Shown here: one piece after another, positions 24,201-32,278 of the stretch
Position numbering within the stretch: position 1 is the first letter of the stretch
Layout: each line of letters opens with the position of its first letter
Origin: JANLVI01 sp031363915
GTDB lineage: Bacteria > Vulcanimicrobiota > Vulcanimicrobiia > Vulcanimicrobiales > Vulcanimicrobiaceae
DNA length: 64,000 nucleotides
Assembly (NCBI GenBank): GCA_031363915.1
Contig: JANLVI010000009.1
Span: forward strand, 35,488 to 99,487
Direction: 5' to 3'
Position numbers and translations under genes: made by a program
Notes under the pieces: generated by a model
Database searches by the model: none
Seen by the model: only the letters and a program-made list of their open reading frames with translations
Told to the model about the DNA's origin: nothing

Positions 24201-24944
24201 TTAGACGGTCGTCTCGTGCGCCGGTTTTTCGATCGTGCTGCCGAGGTACGCGCGCCGCATTTCTTCGCTCTTGAGTAAGTCCTGGGCGGGGCCGCTCAGG
24301 GCCACGCGGCCGTTTTCTAGGACGTAGGCCCGGCTCGCGATTTGCAGGGCCAGGAACGCGTTTTGCTCGACGAGCAAAACGGTCGTCCCCTGGCGCGCGA
24401 TGCGCGCAATCGTGTTCATCACATCGGCAACGATAAGCGGTGCGAGTCCGAGCGAGGGCTCATCGAGCAGCAGCAATTTGGGTTTCGCCATGAGTCCGCG
24501 AGCGATCGCGAGCATCTGCTGTTCCCCGCCCGAGAGCATCCAACCGAGTTTTCCCGTGAGTGGGCGCAGCATCGGAAAGATCGTCAGCGCTTCTTCCACG
24601 CCGCGTTCGATCTCGGCGCGGGTGGTTTTGCGCGGCGTCGCGCCGATGCGAATGTTGTCGATCACCGTGAGTCCAGGAAAGATCTTGCGGCCTTCGGGAA
24701 CGTGCGCGATACCGAGCGTAACGATATCCTCTGGCTCGAGATGCGCGAGATCCTGACCGGCAAACGCGATCGCGCCGACGCGCGGTTTGATAAGGTGCGA
24801 GATCGTCTTGAGCGTCGTGCTCTTGCCCGCGCCGTTCGCGCCGAGTAGCGCAACGATCTCCCCCTCGCCGACATCGATCGAGATGCCGTGCAAGGCGCGG
24901 ATCTCGCCGTAATACGATTCGACGTCGCGAATTTCAAGCAGCAT
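24201..24944 (-). CDS. livF: ABC transporter ATP-binding protein LivF-like
   Basis: This 247-residue ATPase has Walker A GANGAGKST, signature LSGGEQQ, Walker B LLLLDEPSLGLAP and the H-loop region, with YYGEIRALHGIS typical of LivF. It energises the branched-chain amino acid-type importer encoded upstream. ATG 24944 is preferred over 24956 because homology begins at LLEIRDV. It is the last gene of the seven-gene operon. Confidence 0.95.
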   Translation of the reverse strand: MLLEIRDVESYYGEIRALHGISIDVGEGEIVALLGANGAGKSTTLKTISHLIKPRVGAIAFAGQDLAHLEPEDIVTLGIAHVPEGRKIFPGLTVIDNIRIGATPRKTTRAEIERGVEEALTIFPMLRPLTGKLGWMLSGGEQQMLAIARGLMAKPKLLLLDEPSLGLAPLIVADVMNTIARIARQGTTVLLVEQNAFLALQIASRAYVLENGRVALSGPAQDLLKSEEMRRAYLGSTIEKPAHETTV

Positions 24945-25737
24945 CGGCAGAGCCACCCAGATACGCGGCGATCACGTCTTTGTTATGGCGCACTTCGGCG
25001 GGTGCACCTTCAGCGATATGCGTCCCGAAATTCAGCACGGTGATACGATCGCTCACCGTCATGACGAGGTTCATGTCGTGTTCGATCAAGAGCAGGGTGA
25101 TGCCGCGTTTGCGGATGCGGTCGAGTAGGCCGATCAGCGCGTCGGTTTCCTCGGGGTTCATCCCGGCCGCGGGTTCGTCCAAGAGCAGCAGGCGCGGGTC
25201 GGTAGCGAGAGCCCGTGCGATCTCCACGCGTCGCTGGTCACCGTAGGGGAGACTCTTGGCCTGCAGCGGGCCCACGCCGGACAAGCCGACGAATTCCAGT
25301 AACTCGGCAGAGCGCTCGCGCGTATCACGTTCTTCGGACTTAGTTTTCCCCGCCGGAACGAGCGCCGTCAACAGGTTCGTCCTCGTGCGGGCGTGACGGC
25401 CGATCATGACGTTTTCCAGCACGCTGAGGCCGCCGAAGAGACGAATGTTTTGAAACGTACGCGCGACGCCGGCACGCGCGATCGTGTGCGGCGCCATGCC
25501 GAGCAGTTCGCGCGCACCGAAAGCGATCGACCCGGCGTCTGCGCGATAGAGTCCCGAGATGACGTTGAGCGTGGTCGTCTTACCCGATCCGTTCGGCCCG
25601 ATCAGGGCATGAATCTGGCCTTCGCGCACGGTCATATCGAGCGAACTCACGGCCGAGACCCCGCCGAACTTCTTCACGAGTCCACGCACCTCGAGCACAC
25701 CGCGTTCGGCCTGCGCGATCTCTGCCGGTGTCAGCAT
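24934..25737 (-). CDS. livG: ABC transporter ATP-binding protein LivG-like
   Basis: The 267-residue ATPase has Walker A GPNGSGKTT, ARTFQNIRLF (LivG hallmark), the signature-like LPYGDQRRVEIARAL, Walker B LLLLDEPAAGMNP and LLIEHDM. It pairs with LivF to power the importer. Its start overlaps the livM stop by one base and its end overlaps livF. Confidence 0.95.
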   Translation of the reverse strand: MLTPAEIAQAERGVLEVRGLVKKFGGVSAVSSLDMTVREGQIHALIGPNGSGKTTTLNVISGLYRADAGSIAFGARELLGMAPHTIARAGVARTFQNIRLFGGLSVLENVMIGRHARTRTNLLTALVPAGKTKSEERDTRERSAELLEFVGLSGVGPLQAKSLPYGDQRRVEIARALATDPRLLLLDEPAAGMNPEETDALIGLLDRIRKRGITLLLIEHDMNLVMTVSDRITVLNFGTHIAEGAPAEVRHNKDVIAAYLGGSADAA

Positions 25738-26693
25738 CAGACGCGCTCCGGCCGTCGGAAGCGATTGGTGAGCGCCTCGATGAGACCGACGAGGCCCTGG
25801 GGCATGAAGATGATCATCGCGACGACCGCCGCACCGTAGACCATGATGTACGAATTCTTGAGCGGACGCAGCACTTCGGGCAGCAAGGTCAAGAGCGCGG
25901 CACCCAAGATGGCGCCGCCGATCGACGAGGATCCGCCAAGAATGAGCATCACCAAGAAGACGACCGACTGATCGAACGAGTACGAGTCGGGACTGATGAA
26001 TTTGATACTGTGCGCGAGCAAACTCCCCGCAAGGCCCGCGTACGAACCGGCGAGCACGAAGGCGAGAATCTTATAGCGTGTCGTGTTGATCCCCATGGCG
26101 CTTGCGGCGAGTTCGTTCTCGCGAATCGCTTCCATCGCACGTCCCACGCGCGTTGCTTTGATACGCGCGGCGATGTACGCGCACAGCACGACGAAGCCGA
26201 GAACGATATAGAAGTACGTGCCGTACGATTCGAACGAAATAGACCCGATCGGCGGCGGCGCGGGAATCCCGGTGATGCCGTCGGACCCGTTGGTCACGGC
26301 CTTCCAATTGATCAGCACGAGTTGCGTGATGATGCCGAATCCGATCGTCGCAAGCGCCAGATAATGGCCGGAGAGGCGCAAGCACGGATAGCCGACACCC
26401 ACGCCCACAAGCGCCGACATGAGAATCGAGAGCGGCAATGCCTGCCAAAAATTCAGACCGACATGTGTCGTGAAGTAGGCGGACGTGTAGGCGCCGATAC
26501 CGAGGAACGCCGCTTGTGCGAGCGACATCTGCCCGGCCCAGCCGAGCAGAATTCCGAGCCCCATCACGACGATCGAATAGACGCCCGCAACGACGCAGAG
26601 ATTGAGCAGATAATCGTTCCCGCGAAAGATCACCGGCAGCAGCAACGCGACGACGACCGCCACGAGCGCGAACACCCAACCGCGCGGTATCAT
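25737..26693 (-). CDS. livM: ABC transporter permease LivM-like
   Basis: A 318-residue membrane protein with about nine hydrophobic segments and the LivM signature region GRAMEAIRENELAASAMGIN...KILAFVLAG, where the EAA-like coupling loop contacts the ATPases. It forms the transport channel with LivH. The start overlaps the livH stop by four bases. Confidence 0.95.
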   Translation of the reverse strand: MIPRGWVFALVAVVVALLLPVIFRGNDYLLNLCVVAGVYSIVVMGLGILLGWAGQMSLAQAAFLGIGAYTSAYFTTHVGLNFWQALPLSILMSALVGVGVGYPCLRLSGHYLALATIGFGIITQLVLINWKAVTNGSDGITGIPAPPPIGSISFESYGTYFYIVLGFVVLCAYIAARIKATRVGRAMEAIRENELAASAMGINTTRYKILAFVLAGSYAGLAGSLLAHSIKFISPDSYSFDQSVVFLVMLILGGSSSIGGAILGAALLTLLPEVLRPLKNSYIMVYGAAVVAMIIFMPQGLVGLIEALTNRFRRPERV

Positions 26694-27604
26694 GCTTTCT
26701 CCGCGATGCGTTCGCCGAAGAGCCCCTGCGGGCGCAAGAGCAGCACGCCGATCAAGATGATGAAGGCGATCGCATCGGTATACGACGATGAGATGTAGAA
26801 CCCGCCGAACGTCTCGATCACACCGATGGCCAGGCCACCGACGATCGCGCCGGGAATATTTCCGAAGCCGCCGACAATGCTCGCCGCAAAAGCTTTAAGT
26901 GCGATCAGGCTGCCCATTTCTTTTGTAACGCTGAAGATCGGCGAGACGAGCAGTCCCGAGATCGTTCCGAGCAGTACGCTGTAGATGAACGTGATCGAGA
27001 CGATCCGGCCGACCCGAATGCCGAGGAGACGCGCGGTCGTGCGATCCTGGGCTGTCGCCTGCATCTGCTTCCCAAGCGGCGTCTTCTCGAAGAGAACGTA
27101 CTGGAATGCGATGAGAACGGCCGTGACCGCGATAATCAGGAGATCTTGCGGCCGCACGTGCAGGCCCGCAAAGTCGAGCGTGTCGACTGCAAAAGGGCTG
27201 GGGAACGAGAGCGGCTGACTGCCCCATGTAATCTGCGCGAAGTTGCGCAAGAAGATCGACACGCCGATCGTCGAGATAACGACGGGCATCCAGCCGCGTT
27301 CGCGCAGTGGCGCATACGCGATCCGCGTAAAGAGCAGTGCGAAGCCGATCATCAGCACGAGCACGATGAGGTAAACCCCAATCGCCGGAAGCTGCCAATG
27401 CATCGCAAAACCGAACACCGTGATGGTCGGCACGAGAAACGAAATGGCGACGTACGAGGGCAACATCACAAAGTCGCCTTGGGCGAAATTAACGACGCCG
27501 ACTGCATTGTAAATGAGGACGAAGCCGAGCGCCACGAGAGCGTAGATGGACCCGATCGCAAGTCCGTTGATCAAGAGTTGGAGATTGACGATCGGGTCGT
27601 GCAT
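26690..27604 (-). CDS. livH: ABC transporter permease LivH-like
   Basis: This 304-residue permease has INGLAIGSIYALVALGFVLIYNAVGVVNFAQGDF at its N-terminus, the clearest LivH hallmark, and a coupling loop near MQATAQDRTTARLLGI. It partners LivM. It follows livK by one base. Confidence 0.95.
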   Translation of the reverse strand: MHDPIVNLQLLINGLAIGSIYALVALGFVLIYNAVGVVNFAQGDFVMLPSYVAISFLVPTITVFGFAMHWQLPAIGVYLIVLVLMIGFALLFTRIAYAPLRERGWMPVVISTIGVSIFLRNFAQITWGSQPLSFPSPFAVDTLDFAGLHVRPQDLLIIAVTAVLIAFQYVLFEKTPLGKQMQATAQDRTTARLLGIRVGRIVSITFIYSVLLGTISGLLVSPIFSVTKEMGSLIALKAFAASIVGGFGNIPGAIVGGLAIGVIETFGGFYISSSYTDAIAFIILIGVLLLRPQGLFGERIAEKA

Positions 27605-27605
27605 C

Positions 27606-28763
27606 TTAGCCGCTCACTTTTTTTACGAGCTTGATCTTGCCGCCCTCGACCTCGCCGATGGAGAGTTGGTGGATCATGTTGCCCTCGCCATCGCAGTTGA
27701 GCGCGCCCATCACACCCTCGTAACCCTTGGTGAGTTTGAGCGTTGCGATCGTGGTCTTCGGATCCGTTCCCTTCTGCTTACGGTAGGCATCGGCGAGCAG
27801 AAACACGCCGTCGAAAATCCAGCCCGAACCGGTGCCTACGTCCGGATTGTGACCGAAGCGTTTGTAGTACGAAGTCAGGAATTTCGTCGCAACGTTGCTG
27901 TTGAAGCCGATAATGAAATCTTGCGCGGAGTAGGCGCCATTGGCGCTTGCTTTCGCCACTTCGAGTACCGTCGTGTTCGCAAGCGAGGGCGAGCCAATGA
28001 TCGGCACTTTGAGGCCGAGCGACCGGATCTGCTGCAGGATGATCGCGGTATCGCTCGGGTTCTGGACGTAGATCAGCAGCGCATCGCAATTCGCGGTCTT
28101 GCACTTCAGAATTTCTGCCGTGAAGTCTTTGGTATCTTTCGGATACTGTTCGTTTGCGACCGGTTCCATATTGAATTTCTTCAAATTCAATATGATCTGG
28201 TCGGCGCCGCCGGTTCCGAACGCATCCGAGGCATGCATGATCGCGACGCGTTTGGCTTTTTTTTCGTGCACGGCGAACGCCGTCATCGCCGCGGCGGTTA
28301 GGCCGTCCGAGGCGCGCAGGCGGAACATGCCCGGCACGCCGAGCGTCGTGTTCTTGACGGCCGTGCCGCCCGTCATCCATGGAATTTCATGGCTCTTCAT
28401 GATCGGCGCCATCGCTTGGATCTGAGTTGAGAGTACGGGTGCCAGAAGCGCCTCGATGTTCTCACCGAGAATCTTGTTAAGCGCGGAGACGGCAGCCTGA
28501 TTGTCGTTGGTTGCATCTTCCGTGACGACCTCAAAGGGGCGGTCGTCGTAGACTTTTCCGGGACGTGCATTGATCTGCTCGACGGCGAGCTTCACGCCTT
28601 CTTGTTCCTGTTGCCCGAGCAACGCGTTGGAACCGGTGATACACGGGATCACCCCGATCCGAATCGGTTCGCCTTTGCCGAGAGCGATGTTGGGAAAGCC
28701 GATTGCAGCAACGCTCGCCGCAGCTCCGGCGCTTGCAAGAAATTTCTTCCGACTTTGAGTCAT
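27606..28763 (-). CDS. livK: Branched-chain-amino-acid-type ABC substrate-binding protein
   Basis: The 385-residue protein starts with SRKKFLASAGAAASVAAIGFP, a Tat-like signal (RK rather than RR). The body is a Leu/Ile/Val-binding fold (IRIGVIPCITGSNALLGQQEQEGVKLAVEQIN, later SDGLTAAAM and GYEGVMGALNCDGEG). LivK relatives bind aliphatic amino acids, amides, urea or aromatic and sugar acids. Linkage to UxaA-type dehydratase genes argues for a hydroxy-acid here rather than leucine. The upstream uxaA-like stop is 33 bases away. Confidence 0.9.
   Translation of the reverse strand: MTQSRKKFLASAGAAASVAAIGFPNIALGKGEPIRIGVIPCITGSNALLGQQEQEGVKLAVEQINARPGKVYDDRPFEVVTEDATNDNQAAVSALNKILGENIEALLAPVLSTQIQAMAPIMKSHEIPWMTGGTAVKNTTLGVPGMFRLRASDGLTAAAMTAFAVHEKKAKRVAIMHASDAFGTGGADQIILNLKKFNMEPVANEQYPKDTKDFTAEILKCKTANCDALLIYVQNPSDTAIILQQIRSLGLKVPIIGSPSLANTTVLEVAKASANGAYSAQDFIIGFNSNVATKFLTSYYKRFGHNPDVGTGSGWIFDGVFLLADAYRKQKGTDPKTTIATLKLTKGYEGVMGALNCDGEGNMIHQLSIGEVEGGKIKLVKKVSG
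28168..28193. repeat. AT-rich 11-bp perfect inverted repeat inside livK
   Basis: ATATTGAATTT (28168-28178) and AAATTCAATAT (28183-28193) are exact complements around CTTC. It lies within the coding sequence of livK, encoding part of ILNLKKFNM. It stands out as an AT-rich hairpin in a GC-rich gene. Confidence 0.8.
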
Positions 28764-28796
28764 GGTCACGTCCTCCGATGGGCGGCGATCAGGTAA

Positions 28797-29951
28797 TTAG
28801 AACGACGGTCCGATGCGGTTGATGGCAAAGTCGCGGAATTCGAATTCTTCCGCGACCGGTTTGCGGCCGTTTGCCGCGTCGAGCACCCACGAAAAGATCT
28901 CGGCGCCGACGTCTTCGATCGTCTTTGTTCCGTCGACGATCGTGCCCGCGTTGATGTCCATGTTCTCGCGCATTCGCTCGAACATCGCGGTGTTGGTGGC
29001 GACTTTGATGACCGGCGCGATCGGCGAACCCGTCGGCGTGCCGCGGCCGGTGGTGAACACAGTGATCTGCGCGCCGCCGGCGGTCATGCCGGTCAACTGC
29101 TCGATATCTTGCCCCGGTGTGTCCATCACGATCAGGCCCCGTTCGTGCGGTCGCTGCGCGTATTCGACGACCTCACGCAATTCGGTCGAGCCGCCCTTGT
29201 ACGCGGCGCCGAGCGACTTTTCTTCAATCGTCGTAAGTCCGCCGGCGATGTTTCCCTGAGTCGGATTGCCGCCGCGCATATCGACGTGCATCATGCGGGC
29301 ACGCGCTTCGACGCGCTCGATGAGTTCGAAGAGTTTCTTTGCGACATCCGGCTTCGCGCGCTGCGCGAGCAGATGCTCGGCCCCAACGAGTTCCGGCAAC
29401 TCGGCGAGAATCACCGTTCCGCCGACGTGCACGAGTCGATCGGCCATGTTGCCGACCGCGGGGTTTGCCGTGATGCCGCTGAACGAATCGCTCCCGCCGC
29501 ACTCCGTTCCGACAATCAATTCGGCGACGTCCGCTTGCGTTCGTACGTAGCGCGCGGCGTCGCGCAGCAGGTCCTCGACGATCGTTATACAACGCGCGAT
29601 CGTATTCGACGTCCCCTCGCACTCTTGGATCCCGATCACCTCGACGCGTTGGCCGCGGTCCCGAATCTCTTGCGCGAGAGCCTTGGATTCGTTCGTCTCG
29701 CAACCCAAGCCAACGACGAGCACGGACGCGACGTTCGGGTTGCAGGCAAAGCCCGCCATCGTGCGTTTGGTCTGCTCGAAATCTGCCCCGACCTGCGAAC
29801 AACCTGTCGGATGCCCGATCGTAATCGCAGCGGGGCATTTGCGGCCGATACGGTCGACGACGTGGTTCGCACACATGACCGAGGGCAGCACGAGTACGTG
29901 GTTGCGCACGCCGACCGTACCGTTCGGACGGCGGTAGCCTGAGAAAATCAT
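28797..29951 (-). CDS. UxaA-family hydrolase, large (C-terminal) part: altronate dehydratase / sulfolactate sulfo-lyase type
   Basis: The 384-residue protein is the large component of the UxaA/SuyB family, iron-dependent lyases acting on hydroxy-acids. It begins GYRRPNGTVGVRNHVLVLPSV and has IGHPTGCSQ, VGLGCETNE, GTECGGSDSFSGITANPAVG, and the family ending NRIGPSF. In altronate dehydratase the small SAF domain is fused; here it is a separate upstream gene, overlapping by four bases. Candidate substrates are altronate, galactarate, sulfolactate or a related sugar acid. The adjacent Liv-type importer probably brings it in. Confidence 0.88.
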   Translation of the reverse strand: MIFSGYRRPNGTVGVRNHVLVLPSVMCANHVVDRIGRKCPAAITIGHPTGCSQVGADFEQTKRTMAGFACNPNVASVLVVGLGCETNESKALAQEIRDRGQRVEVIGIQECEGTSNTIARCITIVEDLLRDAARYVRTQADVAELIVGTECGGSDSFSGITANPAVGNMADRLVHVGGTVILAELPELVGAEHLLAQRAKPDVAKKLFELIERVEARARMMHVDMRGGNPTQGNIAGGLTTIEEKSLGAAYKGGSTELREVVEYAQRPHERGLIVMDTPGQDIEQLTGMTAGGAQITVFTTGRGTPTGSPIAPVIKVATNTAMFERMRENMDINAGTIVDGTKTIEDVGAEIFSWVLDAANGRKPVAEEFEFRDFAINRIGPSF

Positions 29952-30247
29952 GGGGTCTCCGCCAGATCGCCGCGACCGCGAATGCTCTCGACATTGTGCA
30001 CGTGGACGTGCTCGCCGGTCCGAATCGGGATGCTGGCCTTTCCAATCGATTGACCGTATTTCAAGACGAGCTCGCCGACGCCGATCGATCGCAGCGCGAT
30101 CTTGTGACCCAGTGGAATATCGGCCGCCGCATGCACGTGCAGATCATCGAAGACCAGTTCGCTTGCAGCCGCCACGTCGTGCAGACACACCGCGACATTG
30201 TCGTCGTTTTTGAGTCGCAGAGCGGCACCATTCGTTGAGAGTGGCAT
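29948..30247 (-). CDS. UxaA-family small subunit, SAF domain
   Basis: This 99-residue SAF-domain protein carries the family motif EHVHVHNVESIRGRG at the C-terminus and DNVAVCLHDV near the N-terminus. It is the detached N-terminal domain of altronate dehydratase/sulfolactate sulfo-lyase. It is first in the operon and is transcribed divergently from the GntR regulator. ATG 30247 fits the family length; TTG 30271, 12 bases after an AAGGAG, is an alternative. Confidence 0.83.
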   Translation of the reverse strand: MPLSTNGAALRLKNDDNVAVCLHDVAAASELVFDDLHVHAAADIPLGHKIALRSIGVGELVLKYGQSIGKASIPIRTGEHVHVHNVESIRGRGDLAETP

Positions 30248-30264
30248 CTCGTTGGCGCTAGGGA

Positions 30265-30283
30265 TTGTCAAGTCATCATACAA
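30265..30283. promoter_or_regulatory. Possible GntR operator between divergent genes
   Basis: The 48-base gap between the two divergent start codons contains TTGT (30265-30268) and ACAA (30280-30283) as an inverted pair around 11 bases, in locally AT-rich sequence. FadR-subfamily regulators commonly bind short TNGT-N-ACNA palindromes. Position and symmetry suggest the operator for the regulator at 30296; this is inference. Confidence 0.4.
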
Positions 30284-30295
30284 CTCCTTTGCCTC

Positions 30296-31018
30296 ATGCC
30301 CGTGACTGTGCCGCGCTCCGTTCGTCTGCATGCCCAGATCGTCGACGATTTAGTCGCGCGAATCGTCTCGGGCGAGCTGCCGCCGGGGTCGACCCTCGCC
30401 GCGGAACCCGAGATGAGCACGCGATATGGCGTTTCTCGCACCGTGATTCGCGAAGCACTGCGAGTCCTGGGCGGCAAGGGACTCATCGATGTGCGGCACG
30501 GGAGCGGCACGCGGGTCACCCCGCCCGACCAGTGGGATCCGCTCGATACGGCGATCCTCGCCGTCAGGCGCGAACGGGGCCAACTCGGCGCCGTGCTCTC
30601 GGACCTTATCGAAGCGCGCCGCATCATCGAGTGCGAGGTTGCAGCGCTCGCCGCGCAGCGTCACGACGCCAGTCAGCGCGCGATCGTTGAAGCGCAACTC
30701 GTCGTGATGCGCGCGGCGCTTGATGACCCCAAGCGCTATATGCTCGCCGACGCCTCGTTTCACGACACGCTCGTCACCGCCAGCGGCAACCGCGTACTTA
30801 TCCGCGTGATGGAGCCGATTCACGAACTGGTGCATTTCGGCCAGATGATTACCGATGCCATCCCCGGCGCGCTCTTGCGCGCGCTTCACGATCACGAAGC
30901 GATCGCTGCGGCCGTTTTCTCCCGCGATCCAAGCGCTGCGCGCGCCGCTATGCGCGCGCATCTCGATCGCACCGAACGCGCTATCACCGCGCTCGTCCAG
31001 ACTCGGGAGAGAACATGA
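30296..31018 (+). CDS. FadR-subfamily GntR transcriptional regulator
   Basis: A 240-residue regulator with an N-terminal winged helix (LVARIVSGELPPGSTLAAEPEMSTRYGVSRTVIREALRVL) and a C-terminal FCD helical domain (LIEARRIIECEVAALAA, FHDTLVTASGNRVL, DHEAIAAAV) that binds metal and a carboxylic acid. Such regulators control divergent sugar-acid catabolic operons. It is divergent from the UxaA/Liv operon, so it probably represses it until the substrate is present. Confidence 0.93.
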   Translation: MPVTVPRSVRLHAQIVDDLVARIVSGELPPGSTLAAEPEMSTRYGVSRTVIREALRVLGGKGLIDVRHGSGTRVTPPDQWDPLDTAILAVRRERGQLGAVLSDLIEARRIIECEVAALAAQRHDASQRAIVEAQLVVMRAALDDPKRYMLADASFHDTLVTASGNRVLIRVMEPIHELVHFGQMITDAIPGALLRALHDHEAIAAAVFSRDPSAARAAMRAHLDRTERAITALVQTRERT

Positions 31019-31926
31019 ACGTCTTAGTAACCGGCGGGTACGGCTTCATCGGTGCCTGGACGACGCGCGCCCTGCTCGCATTCGGGCACGACGTTCGCAT
31101 CTTCGAGAATCACAACGACCGCCGCTTCTTCGATCGAATTCTCGGCGACCAAACTGATGGTTCGCGGATCACGTTTGCAAGCGGAGACATCGCTACGGCG
31201 GGCGACGTGGACCGCGCCGTCGAGGGGTGTTCCGCGATCGTCCATCTCGCGGGCGTTCTCGTCCCCACGTGCCGCGTCGATCCGATTCGAGGCGCAACGA
31301 TCAACGTACTCGGAACGCTCAATGTTTTCGAGAGCGCAAAGAAACATGGCGTGCGCGGCATCGCGTACGCATCGAGCGTCGCGGTGTTCGGACCCGACGA
31401 CGGCAAGACGCCGCATCCGACGACCCATTACGGCACGTATAAACTTGCAAACGAAGGCAACGCCCGCGCGTACTTCCTCGAGCACCACATCTCGAGTGTC
31501 GGTTTACGTCCGTTCACCGTCTATGGGCCCGGCCGCGAAACGGGTATTACCGCCGGCCCGACGATCGCGATGCGACACGCCGCCCAAGGCGAGGCGTACA
31601 CCATCCCGTTCACGGGCGCGACGGGTATGGACTACGTCGAAGATACGGCGACGGTCTTCGCCCGCGCCGCAACGCAGACACCGCTCGGCGCGCACGTTTT
31701 CAGCCTGCAGGGGACGATCGCATCGACAGACGCCATCGTGCGCGCGATTCAAGCGATCGTCTCGGGCGCTGCAATCGATGCGAGTGGCGCGGCACTTCCG
31801 TTCGCACCCGAACTCGACGAAGGCGATCTTCGCGTCGTCTTTCCCGATTTGCCGAAGACCTCGCTTGCCGTCGGCACGGAAAAGACGATCGCGTTCTACC
31901 GCGCGAGCGCGCTCGAACGCACGTGA
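31015..31926 (+). CDS. NAD-dependent epimerase/dehydratase (extended SDR)
   Basis: The 303-residue enzyme has the extended-SDR motifs TGGYGFIG (NAD binding), DIATAGDV, HLAG, the catalytic Ser in YASSVAVFG and YGTYK (Tyr-x3-Lys), and RPFTVYGPGR. It oxidises or epimerises a sugar, nucleotide sugar or sugar acid. The start overlaps the gntR stop (ATGA), so it belongs to the regulator's transcript and probably to the same catabolic pathway, for example as a sugar-acid dehydrogenase. Confidence 0.92.
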   Translation: MNVLVTGGYGFIGAWTTRALLAFGHDVRIFENHNDRRFFDRILGDQTDGSRITFASGDIATAGDVDRAVEGCSAIVHLAGVLVPTCRVDPIRGATINVLGTLNVFESAKKHGVRGIAYASSVAVFGPDDGKTPHPTTHYGTYKLANEGNARAYFLEHHISSVGLRPFTVYGPGRETGITAGPTIAMRHAAQGEAYTIPFTGATGMDYVEDTATVFARAATQTPLGAHVFSLQGTIASTDAIVRAIQAIVSGAAIDASGAALPFAPELDEGDLRVVFPDLPKTSLAVGTEKTIAFYRASALERT

Positions 31927-31935
31927 GAACGAAGA

Positions 31936-31963
31936 AAAAAACGCAGCGTGTGCCGCGTTTTTT
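31936..31963. terminator. Bidirectional terminator after the epimerase gene
   Basis: AAAAAACGC (31936-31944) pairs with GCGTTTTTT (31955-31963); inner GC pairs close a GTGT loop. The hairpin ends in T6 on the plus strand and in a T-run on the minus strand. It would end the gntR-epimerase transcript and also the minus-strand tRNA-Arg transcript that approaches it from the other side. Confidence 0.78.
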
Positions 31964-31971
31964 GTTCTTCA

Positions 31972-32045
31972 TGCGGTCGGAGGGACTCGAACCCCCAACC
32001 TACAAGTTCGTAGCCTGTTGCTCTATCCAATTGAGCTACGACCGC
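31972..32045 (-). tRNA. tRNA-Arg(ACG)
   Basis: Minus-strand cloverleaf of 74 nt: acceptor GCGGTCG/CGACCGC, discriminator A, anticodon arm ACAGG/CTTGT with loop CTACGAA, giving ACG. A34 is the substrate of TadA (gene at 21572-22021). D arm GCTCAATTGGATAGAGC and T arm GTTCGAGTC are normal. CCA is not encoded. Confidence 0.96.
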
Positions 32046-32110
32046 ACGCGTCGCCGCGATGGCGACCAATTTGAATACCGCACGCACACTCCATTTCCTC
32101 CACCGTGCAC

Positions 32111-32142
32111 AAAAAAACGGCCCGCGATGTGCGGGCCGTTTT
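32111..32142 (-). terminator. Rho-independent terminator after tRNA-Ser(GCT)
   Basis: A 12-bp stem, AAAACGGCCCGC (32114-32125) with GCGGGCCGTTTT (32131-32142), closes a 5-base loop. Read on the minus strand it ends in seven T residues, 9 bases past the tRNA 3' end. Confidence 0.88.
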
Positions 32143-32150
32143 CTATCCAT

Positions 32151-32239
32151 TGGAGAGGGAGAGATTCGAACTCTCGGTACGGTATTATCCGTACGGTCAT
32201 TTAGCAAACGACTGCCTTCAGCCACTCGGCCACCTCTCC
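32151..32239 (-). tRNA. tRNA-Ser(GCT)
   Basis: Minus-strand cloverleaf of 89 nt: acceptor GGAGAGG/CCTCTCC, anticodon arm GTCGT/ATGAC with loop TTGCTAA, giving GCT, then a long variable arm (TACGG-type stem) typical of serine. The discriminator position reads A and CCA is not encoded. Confidence 0.95.
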
Positions 32240-32278
32240 ACGGGGACCTCAGAGTTTTAGTCGTCGAGCACGGGTGTC

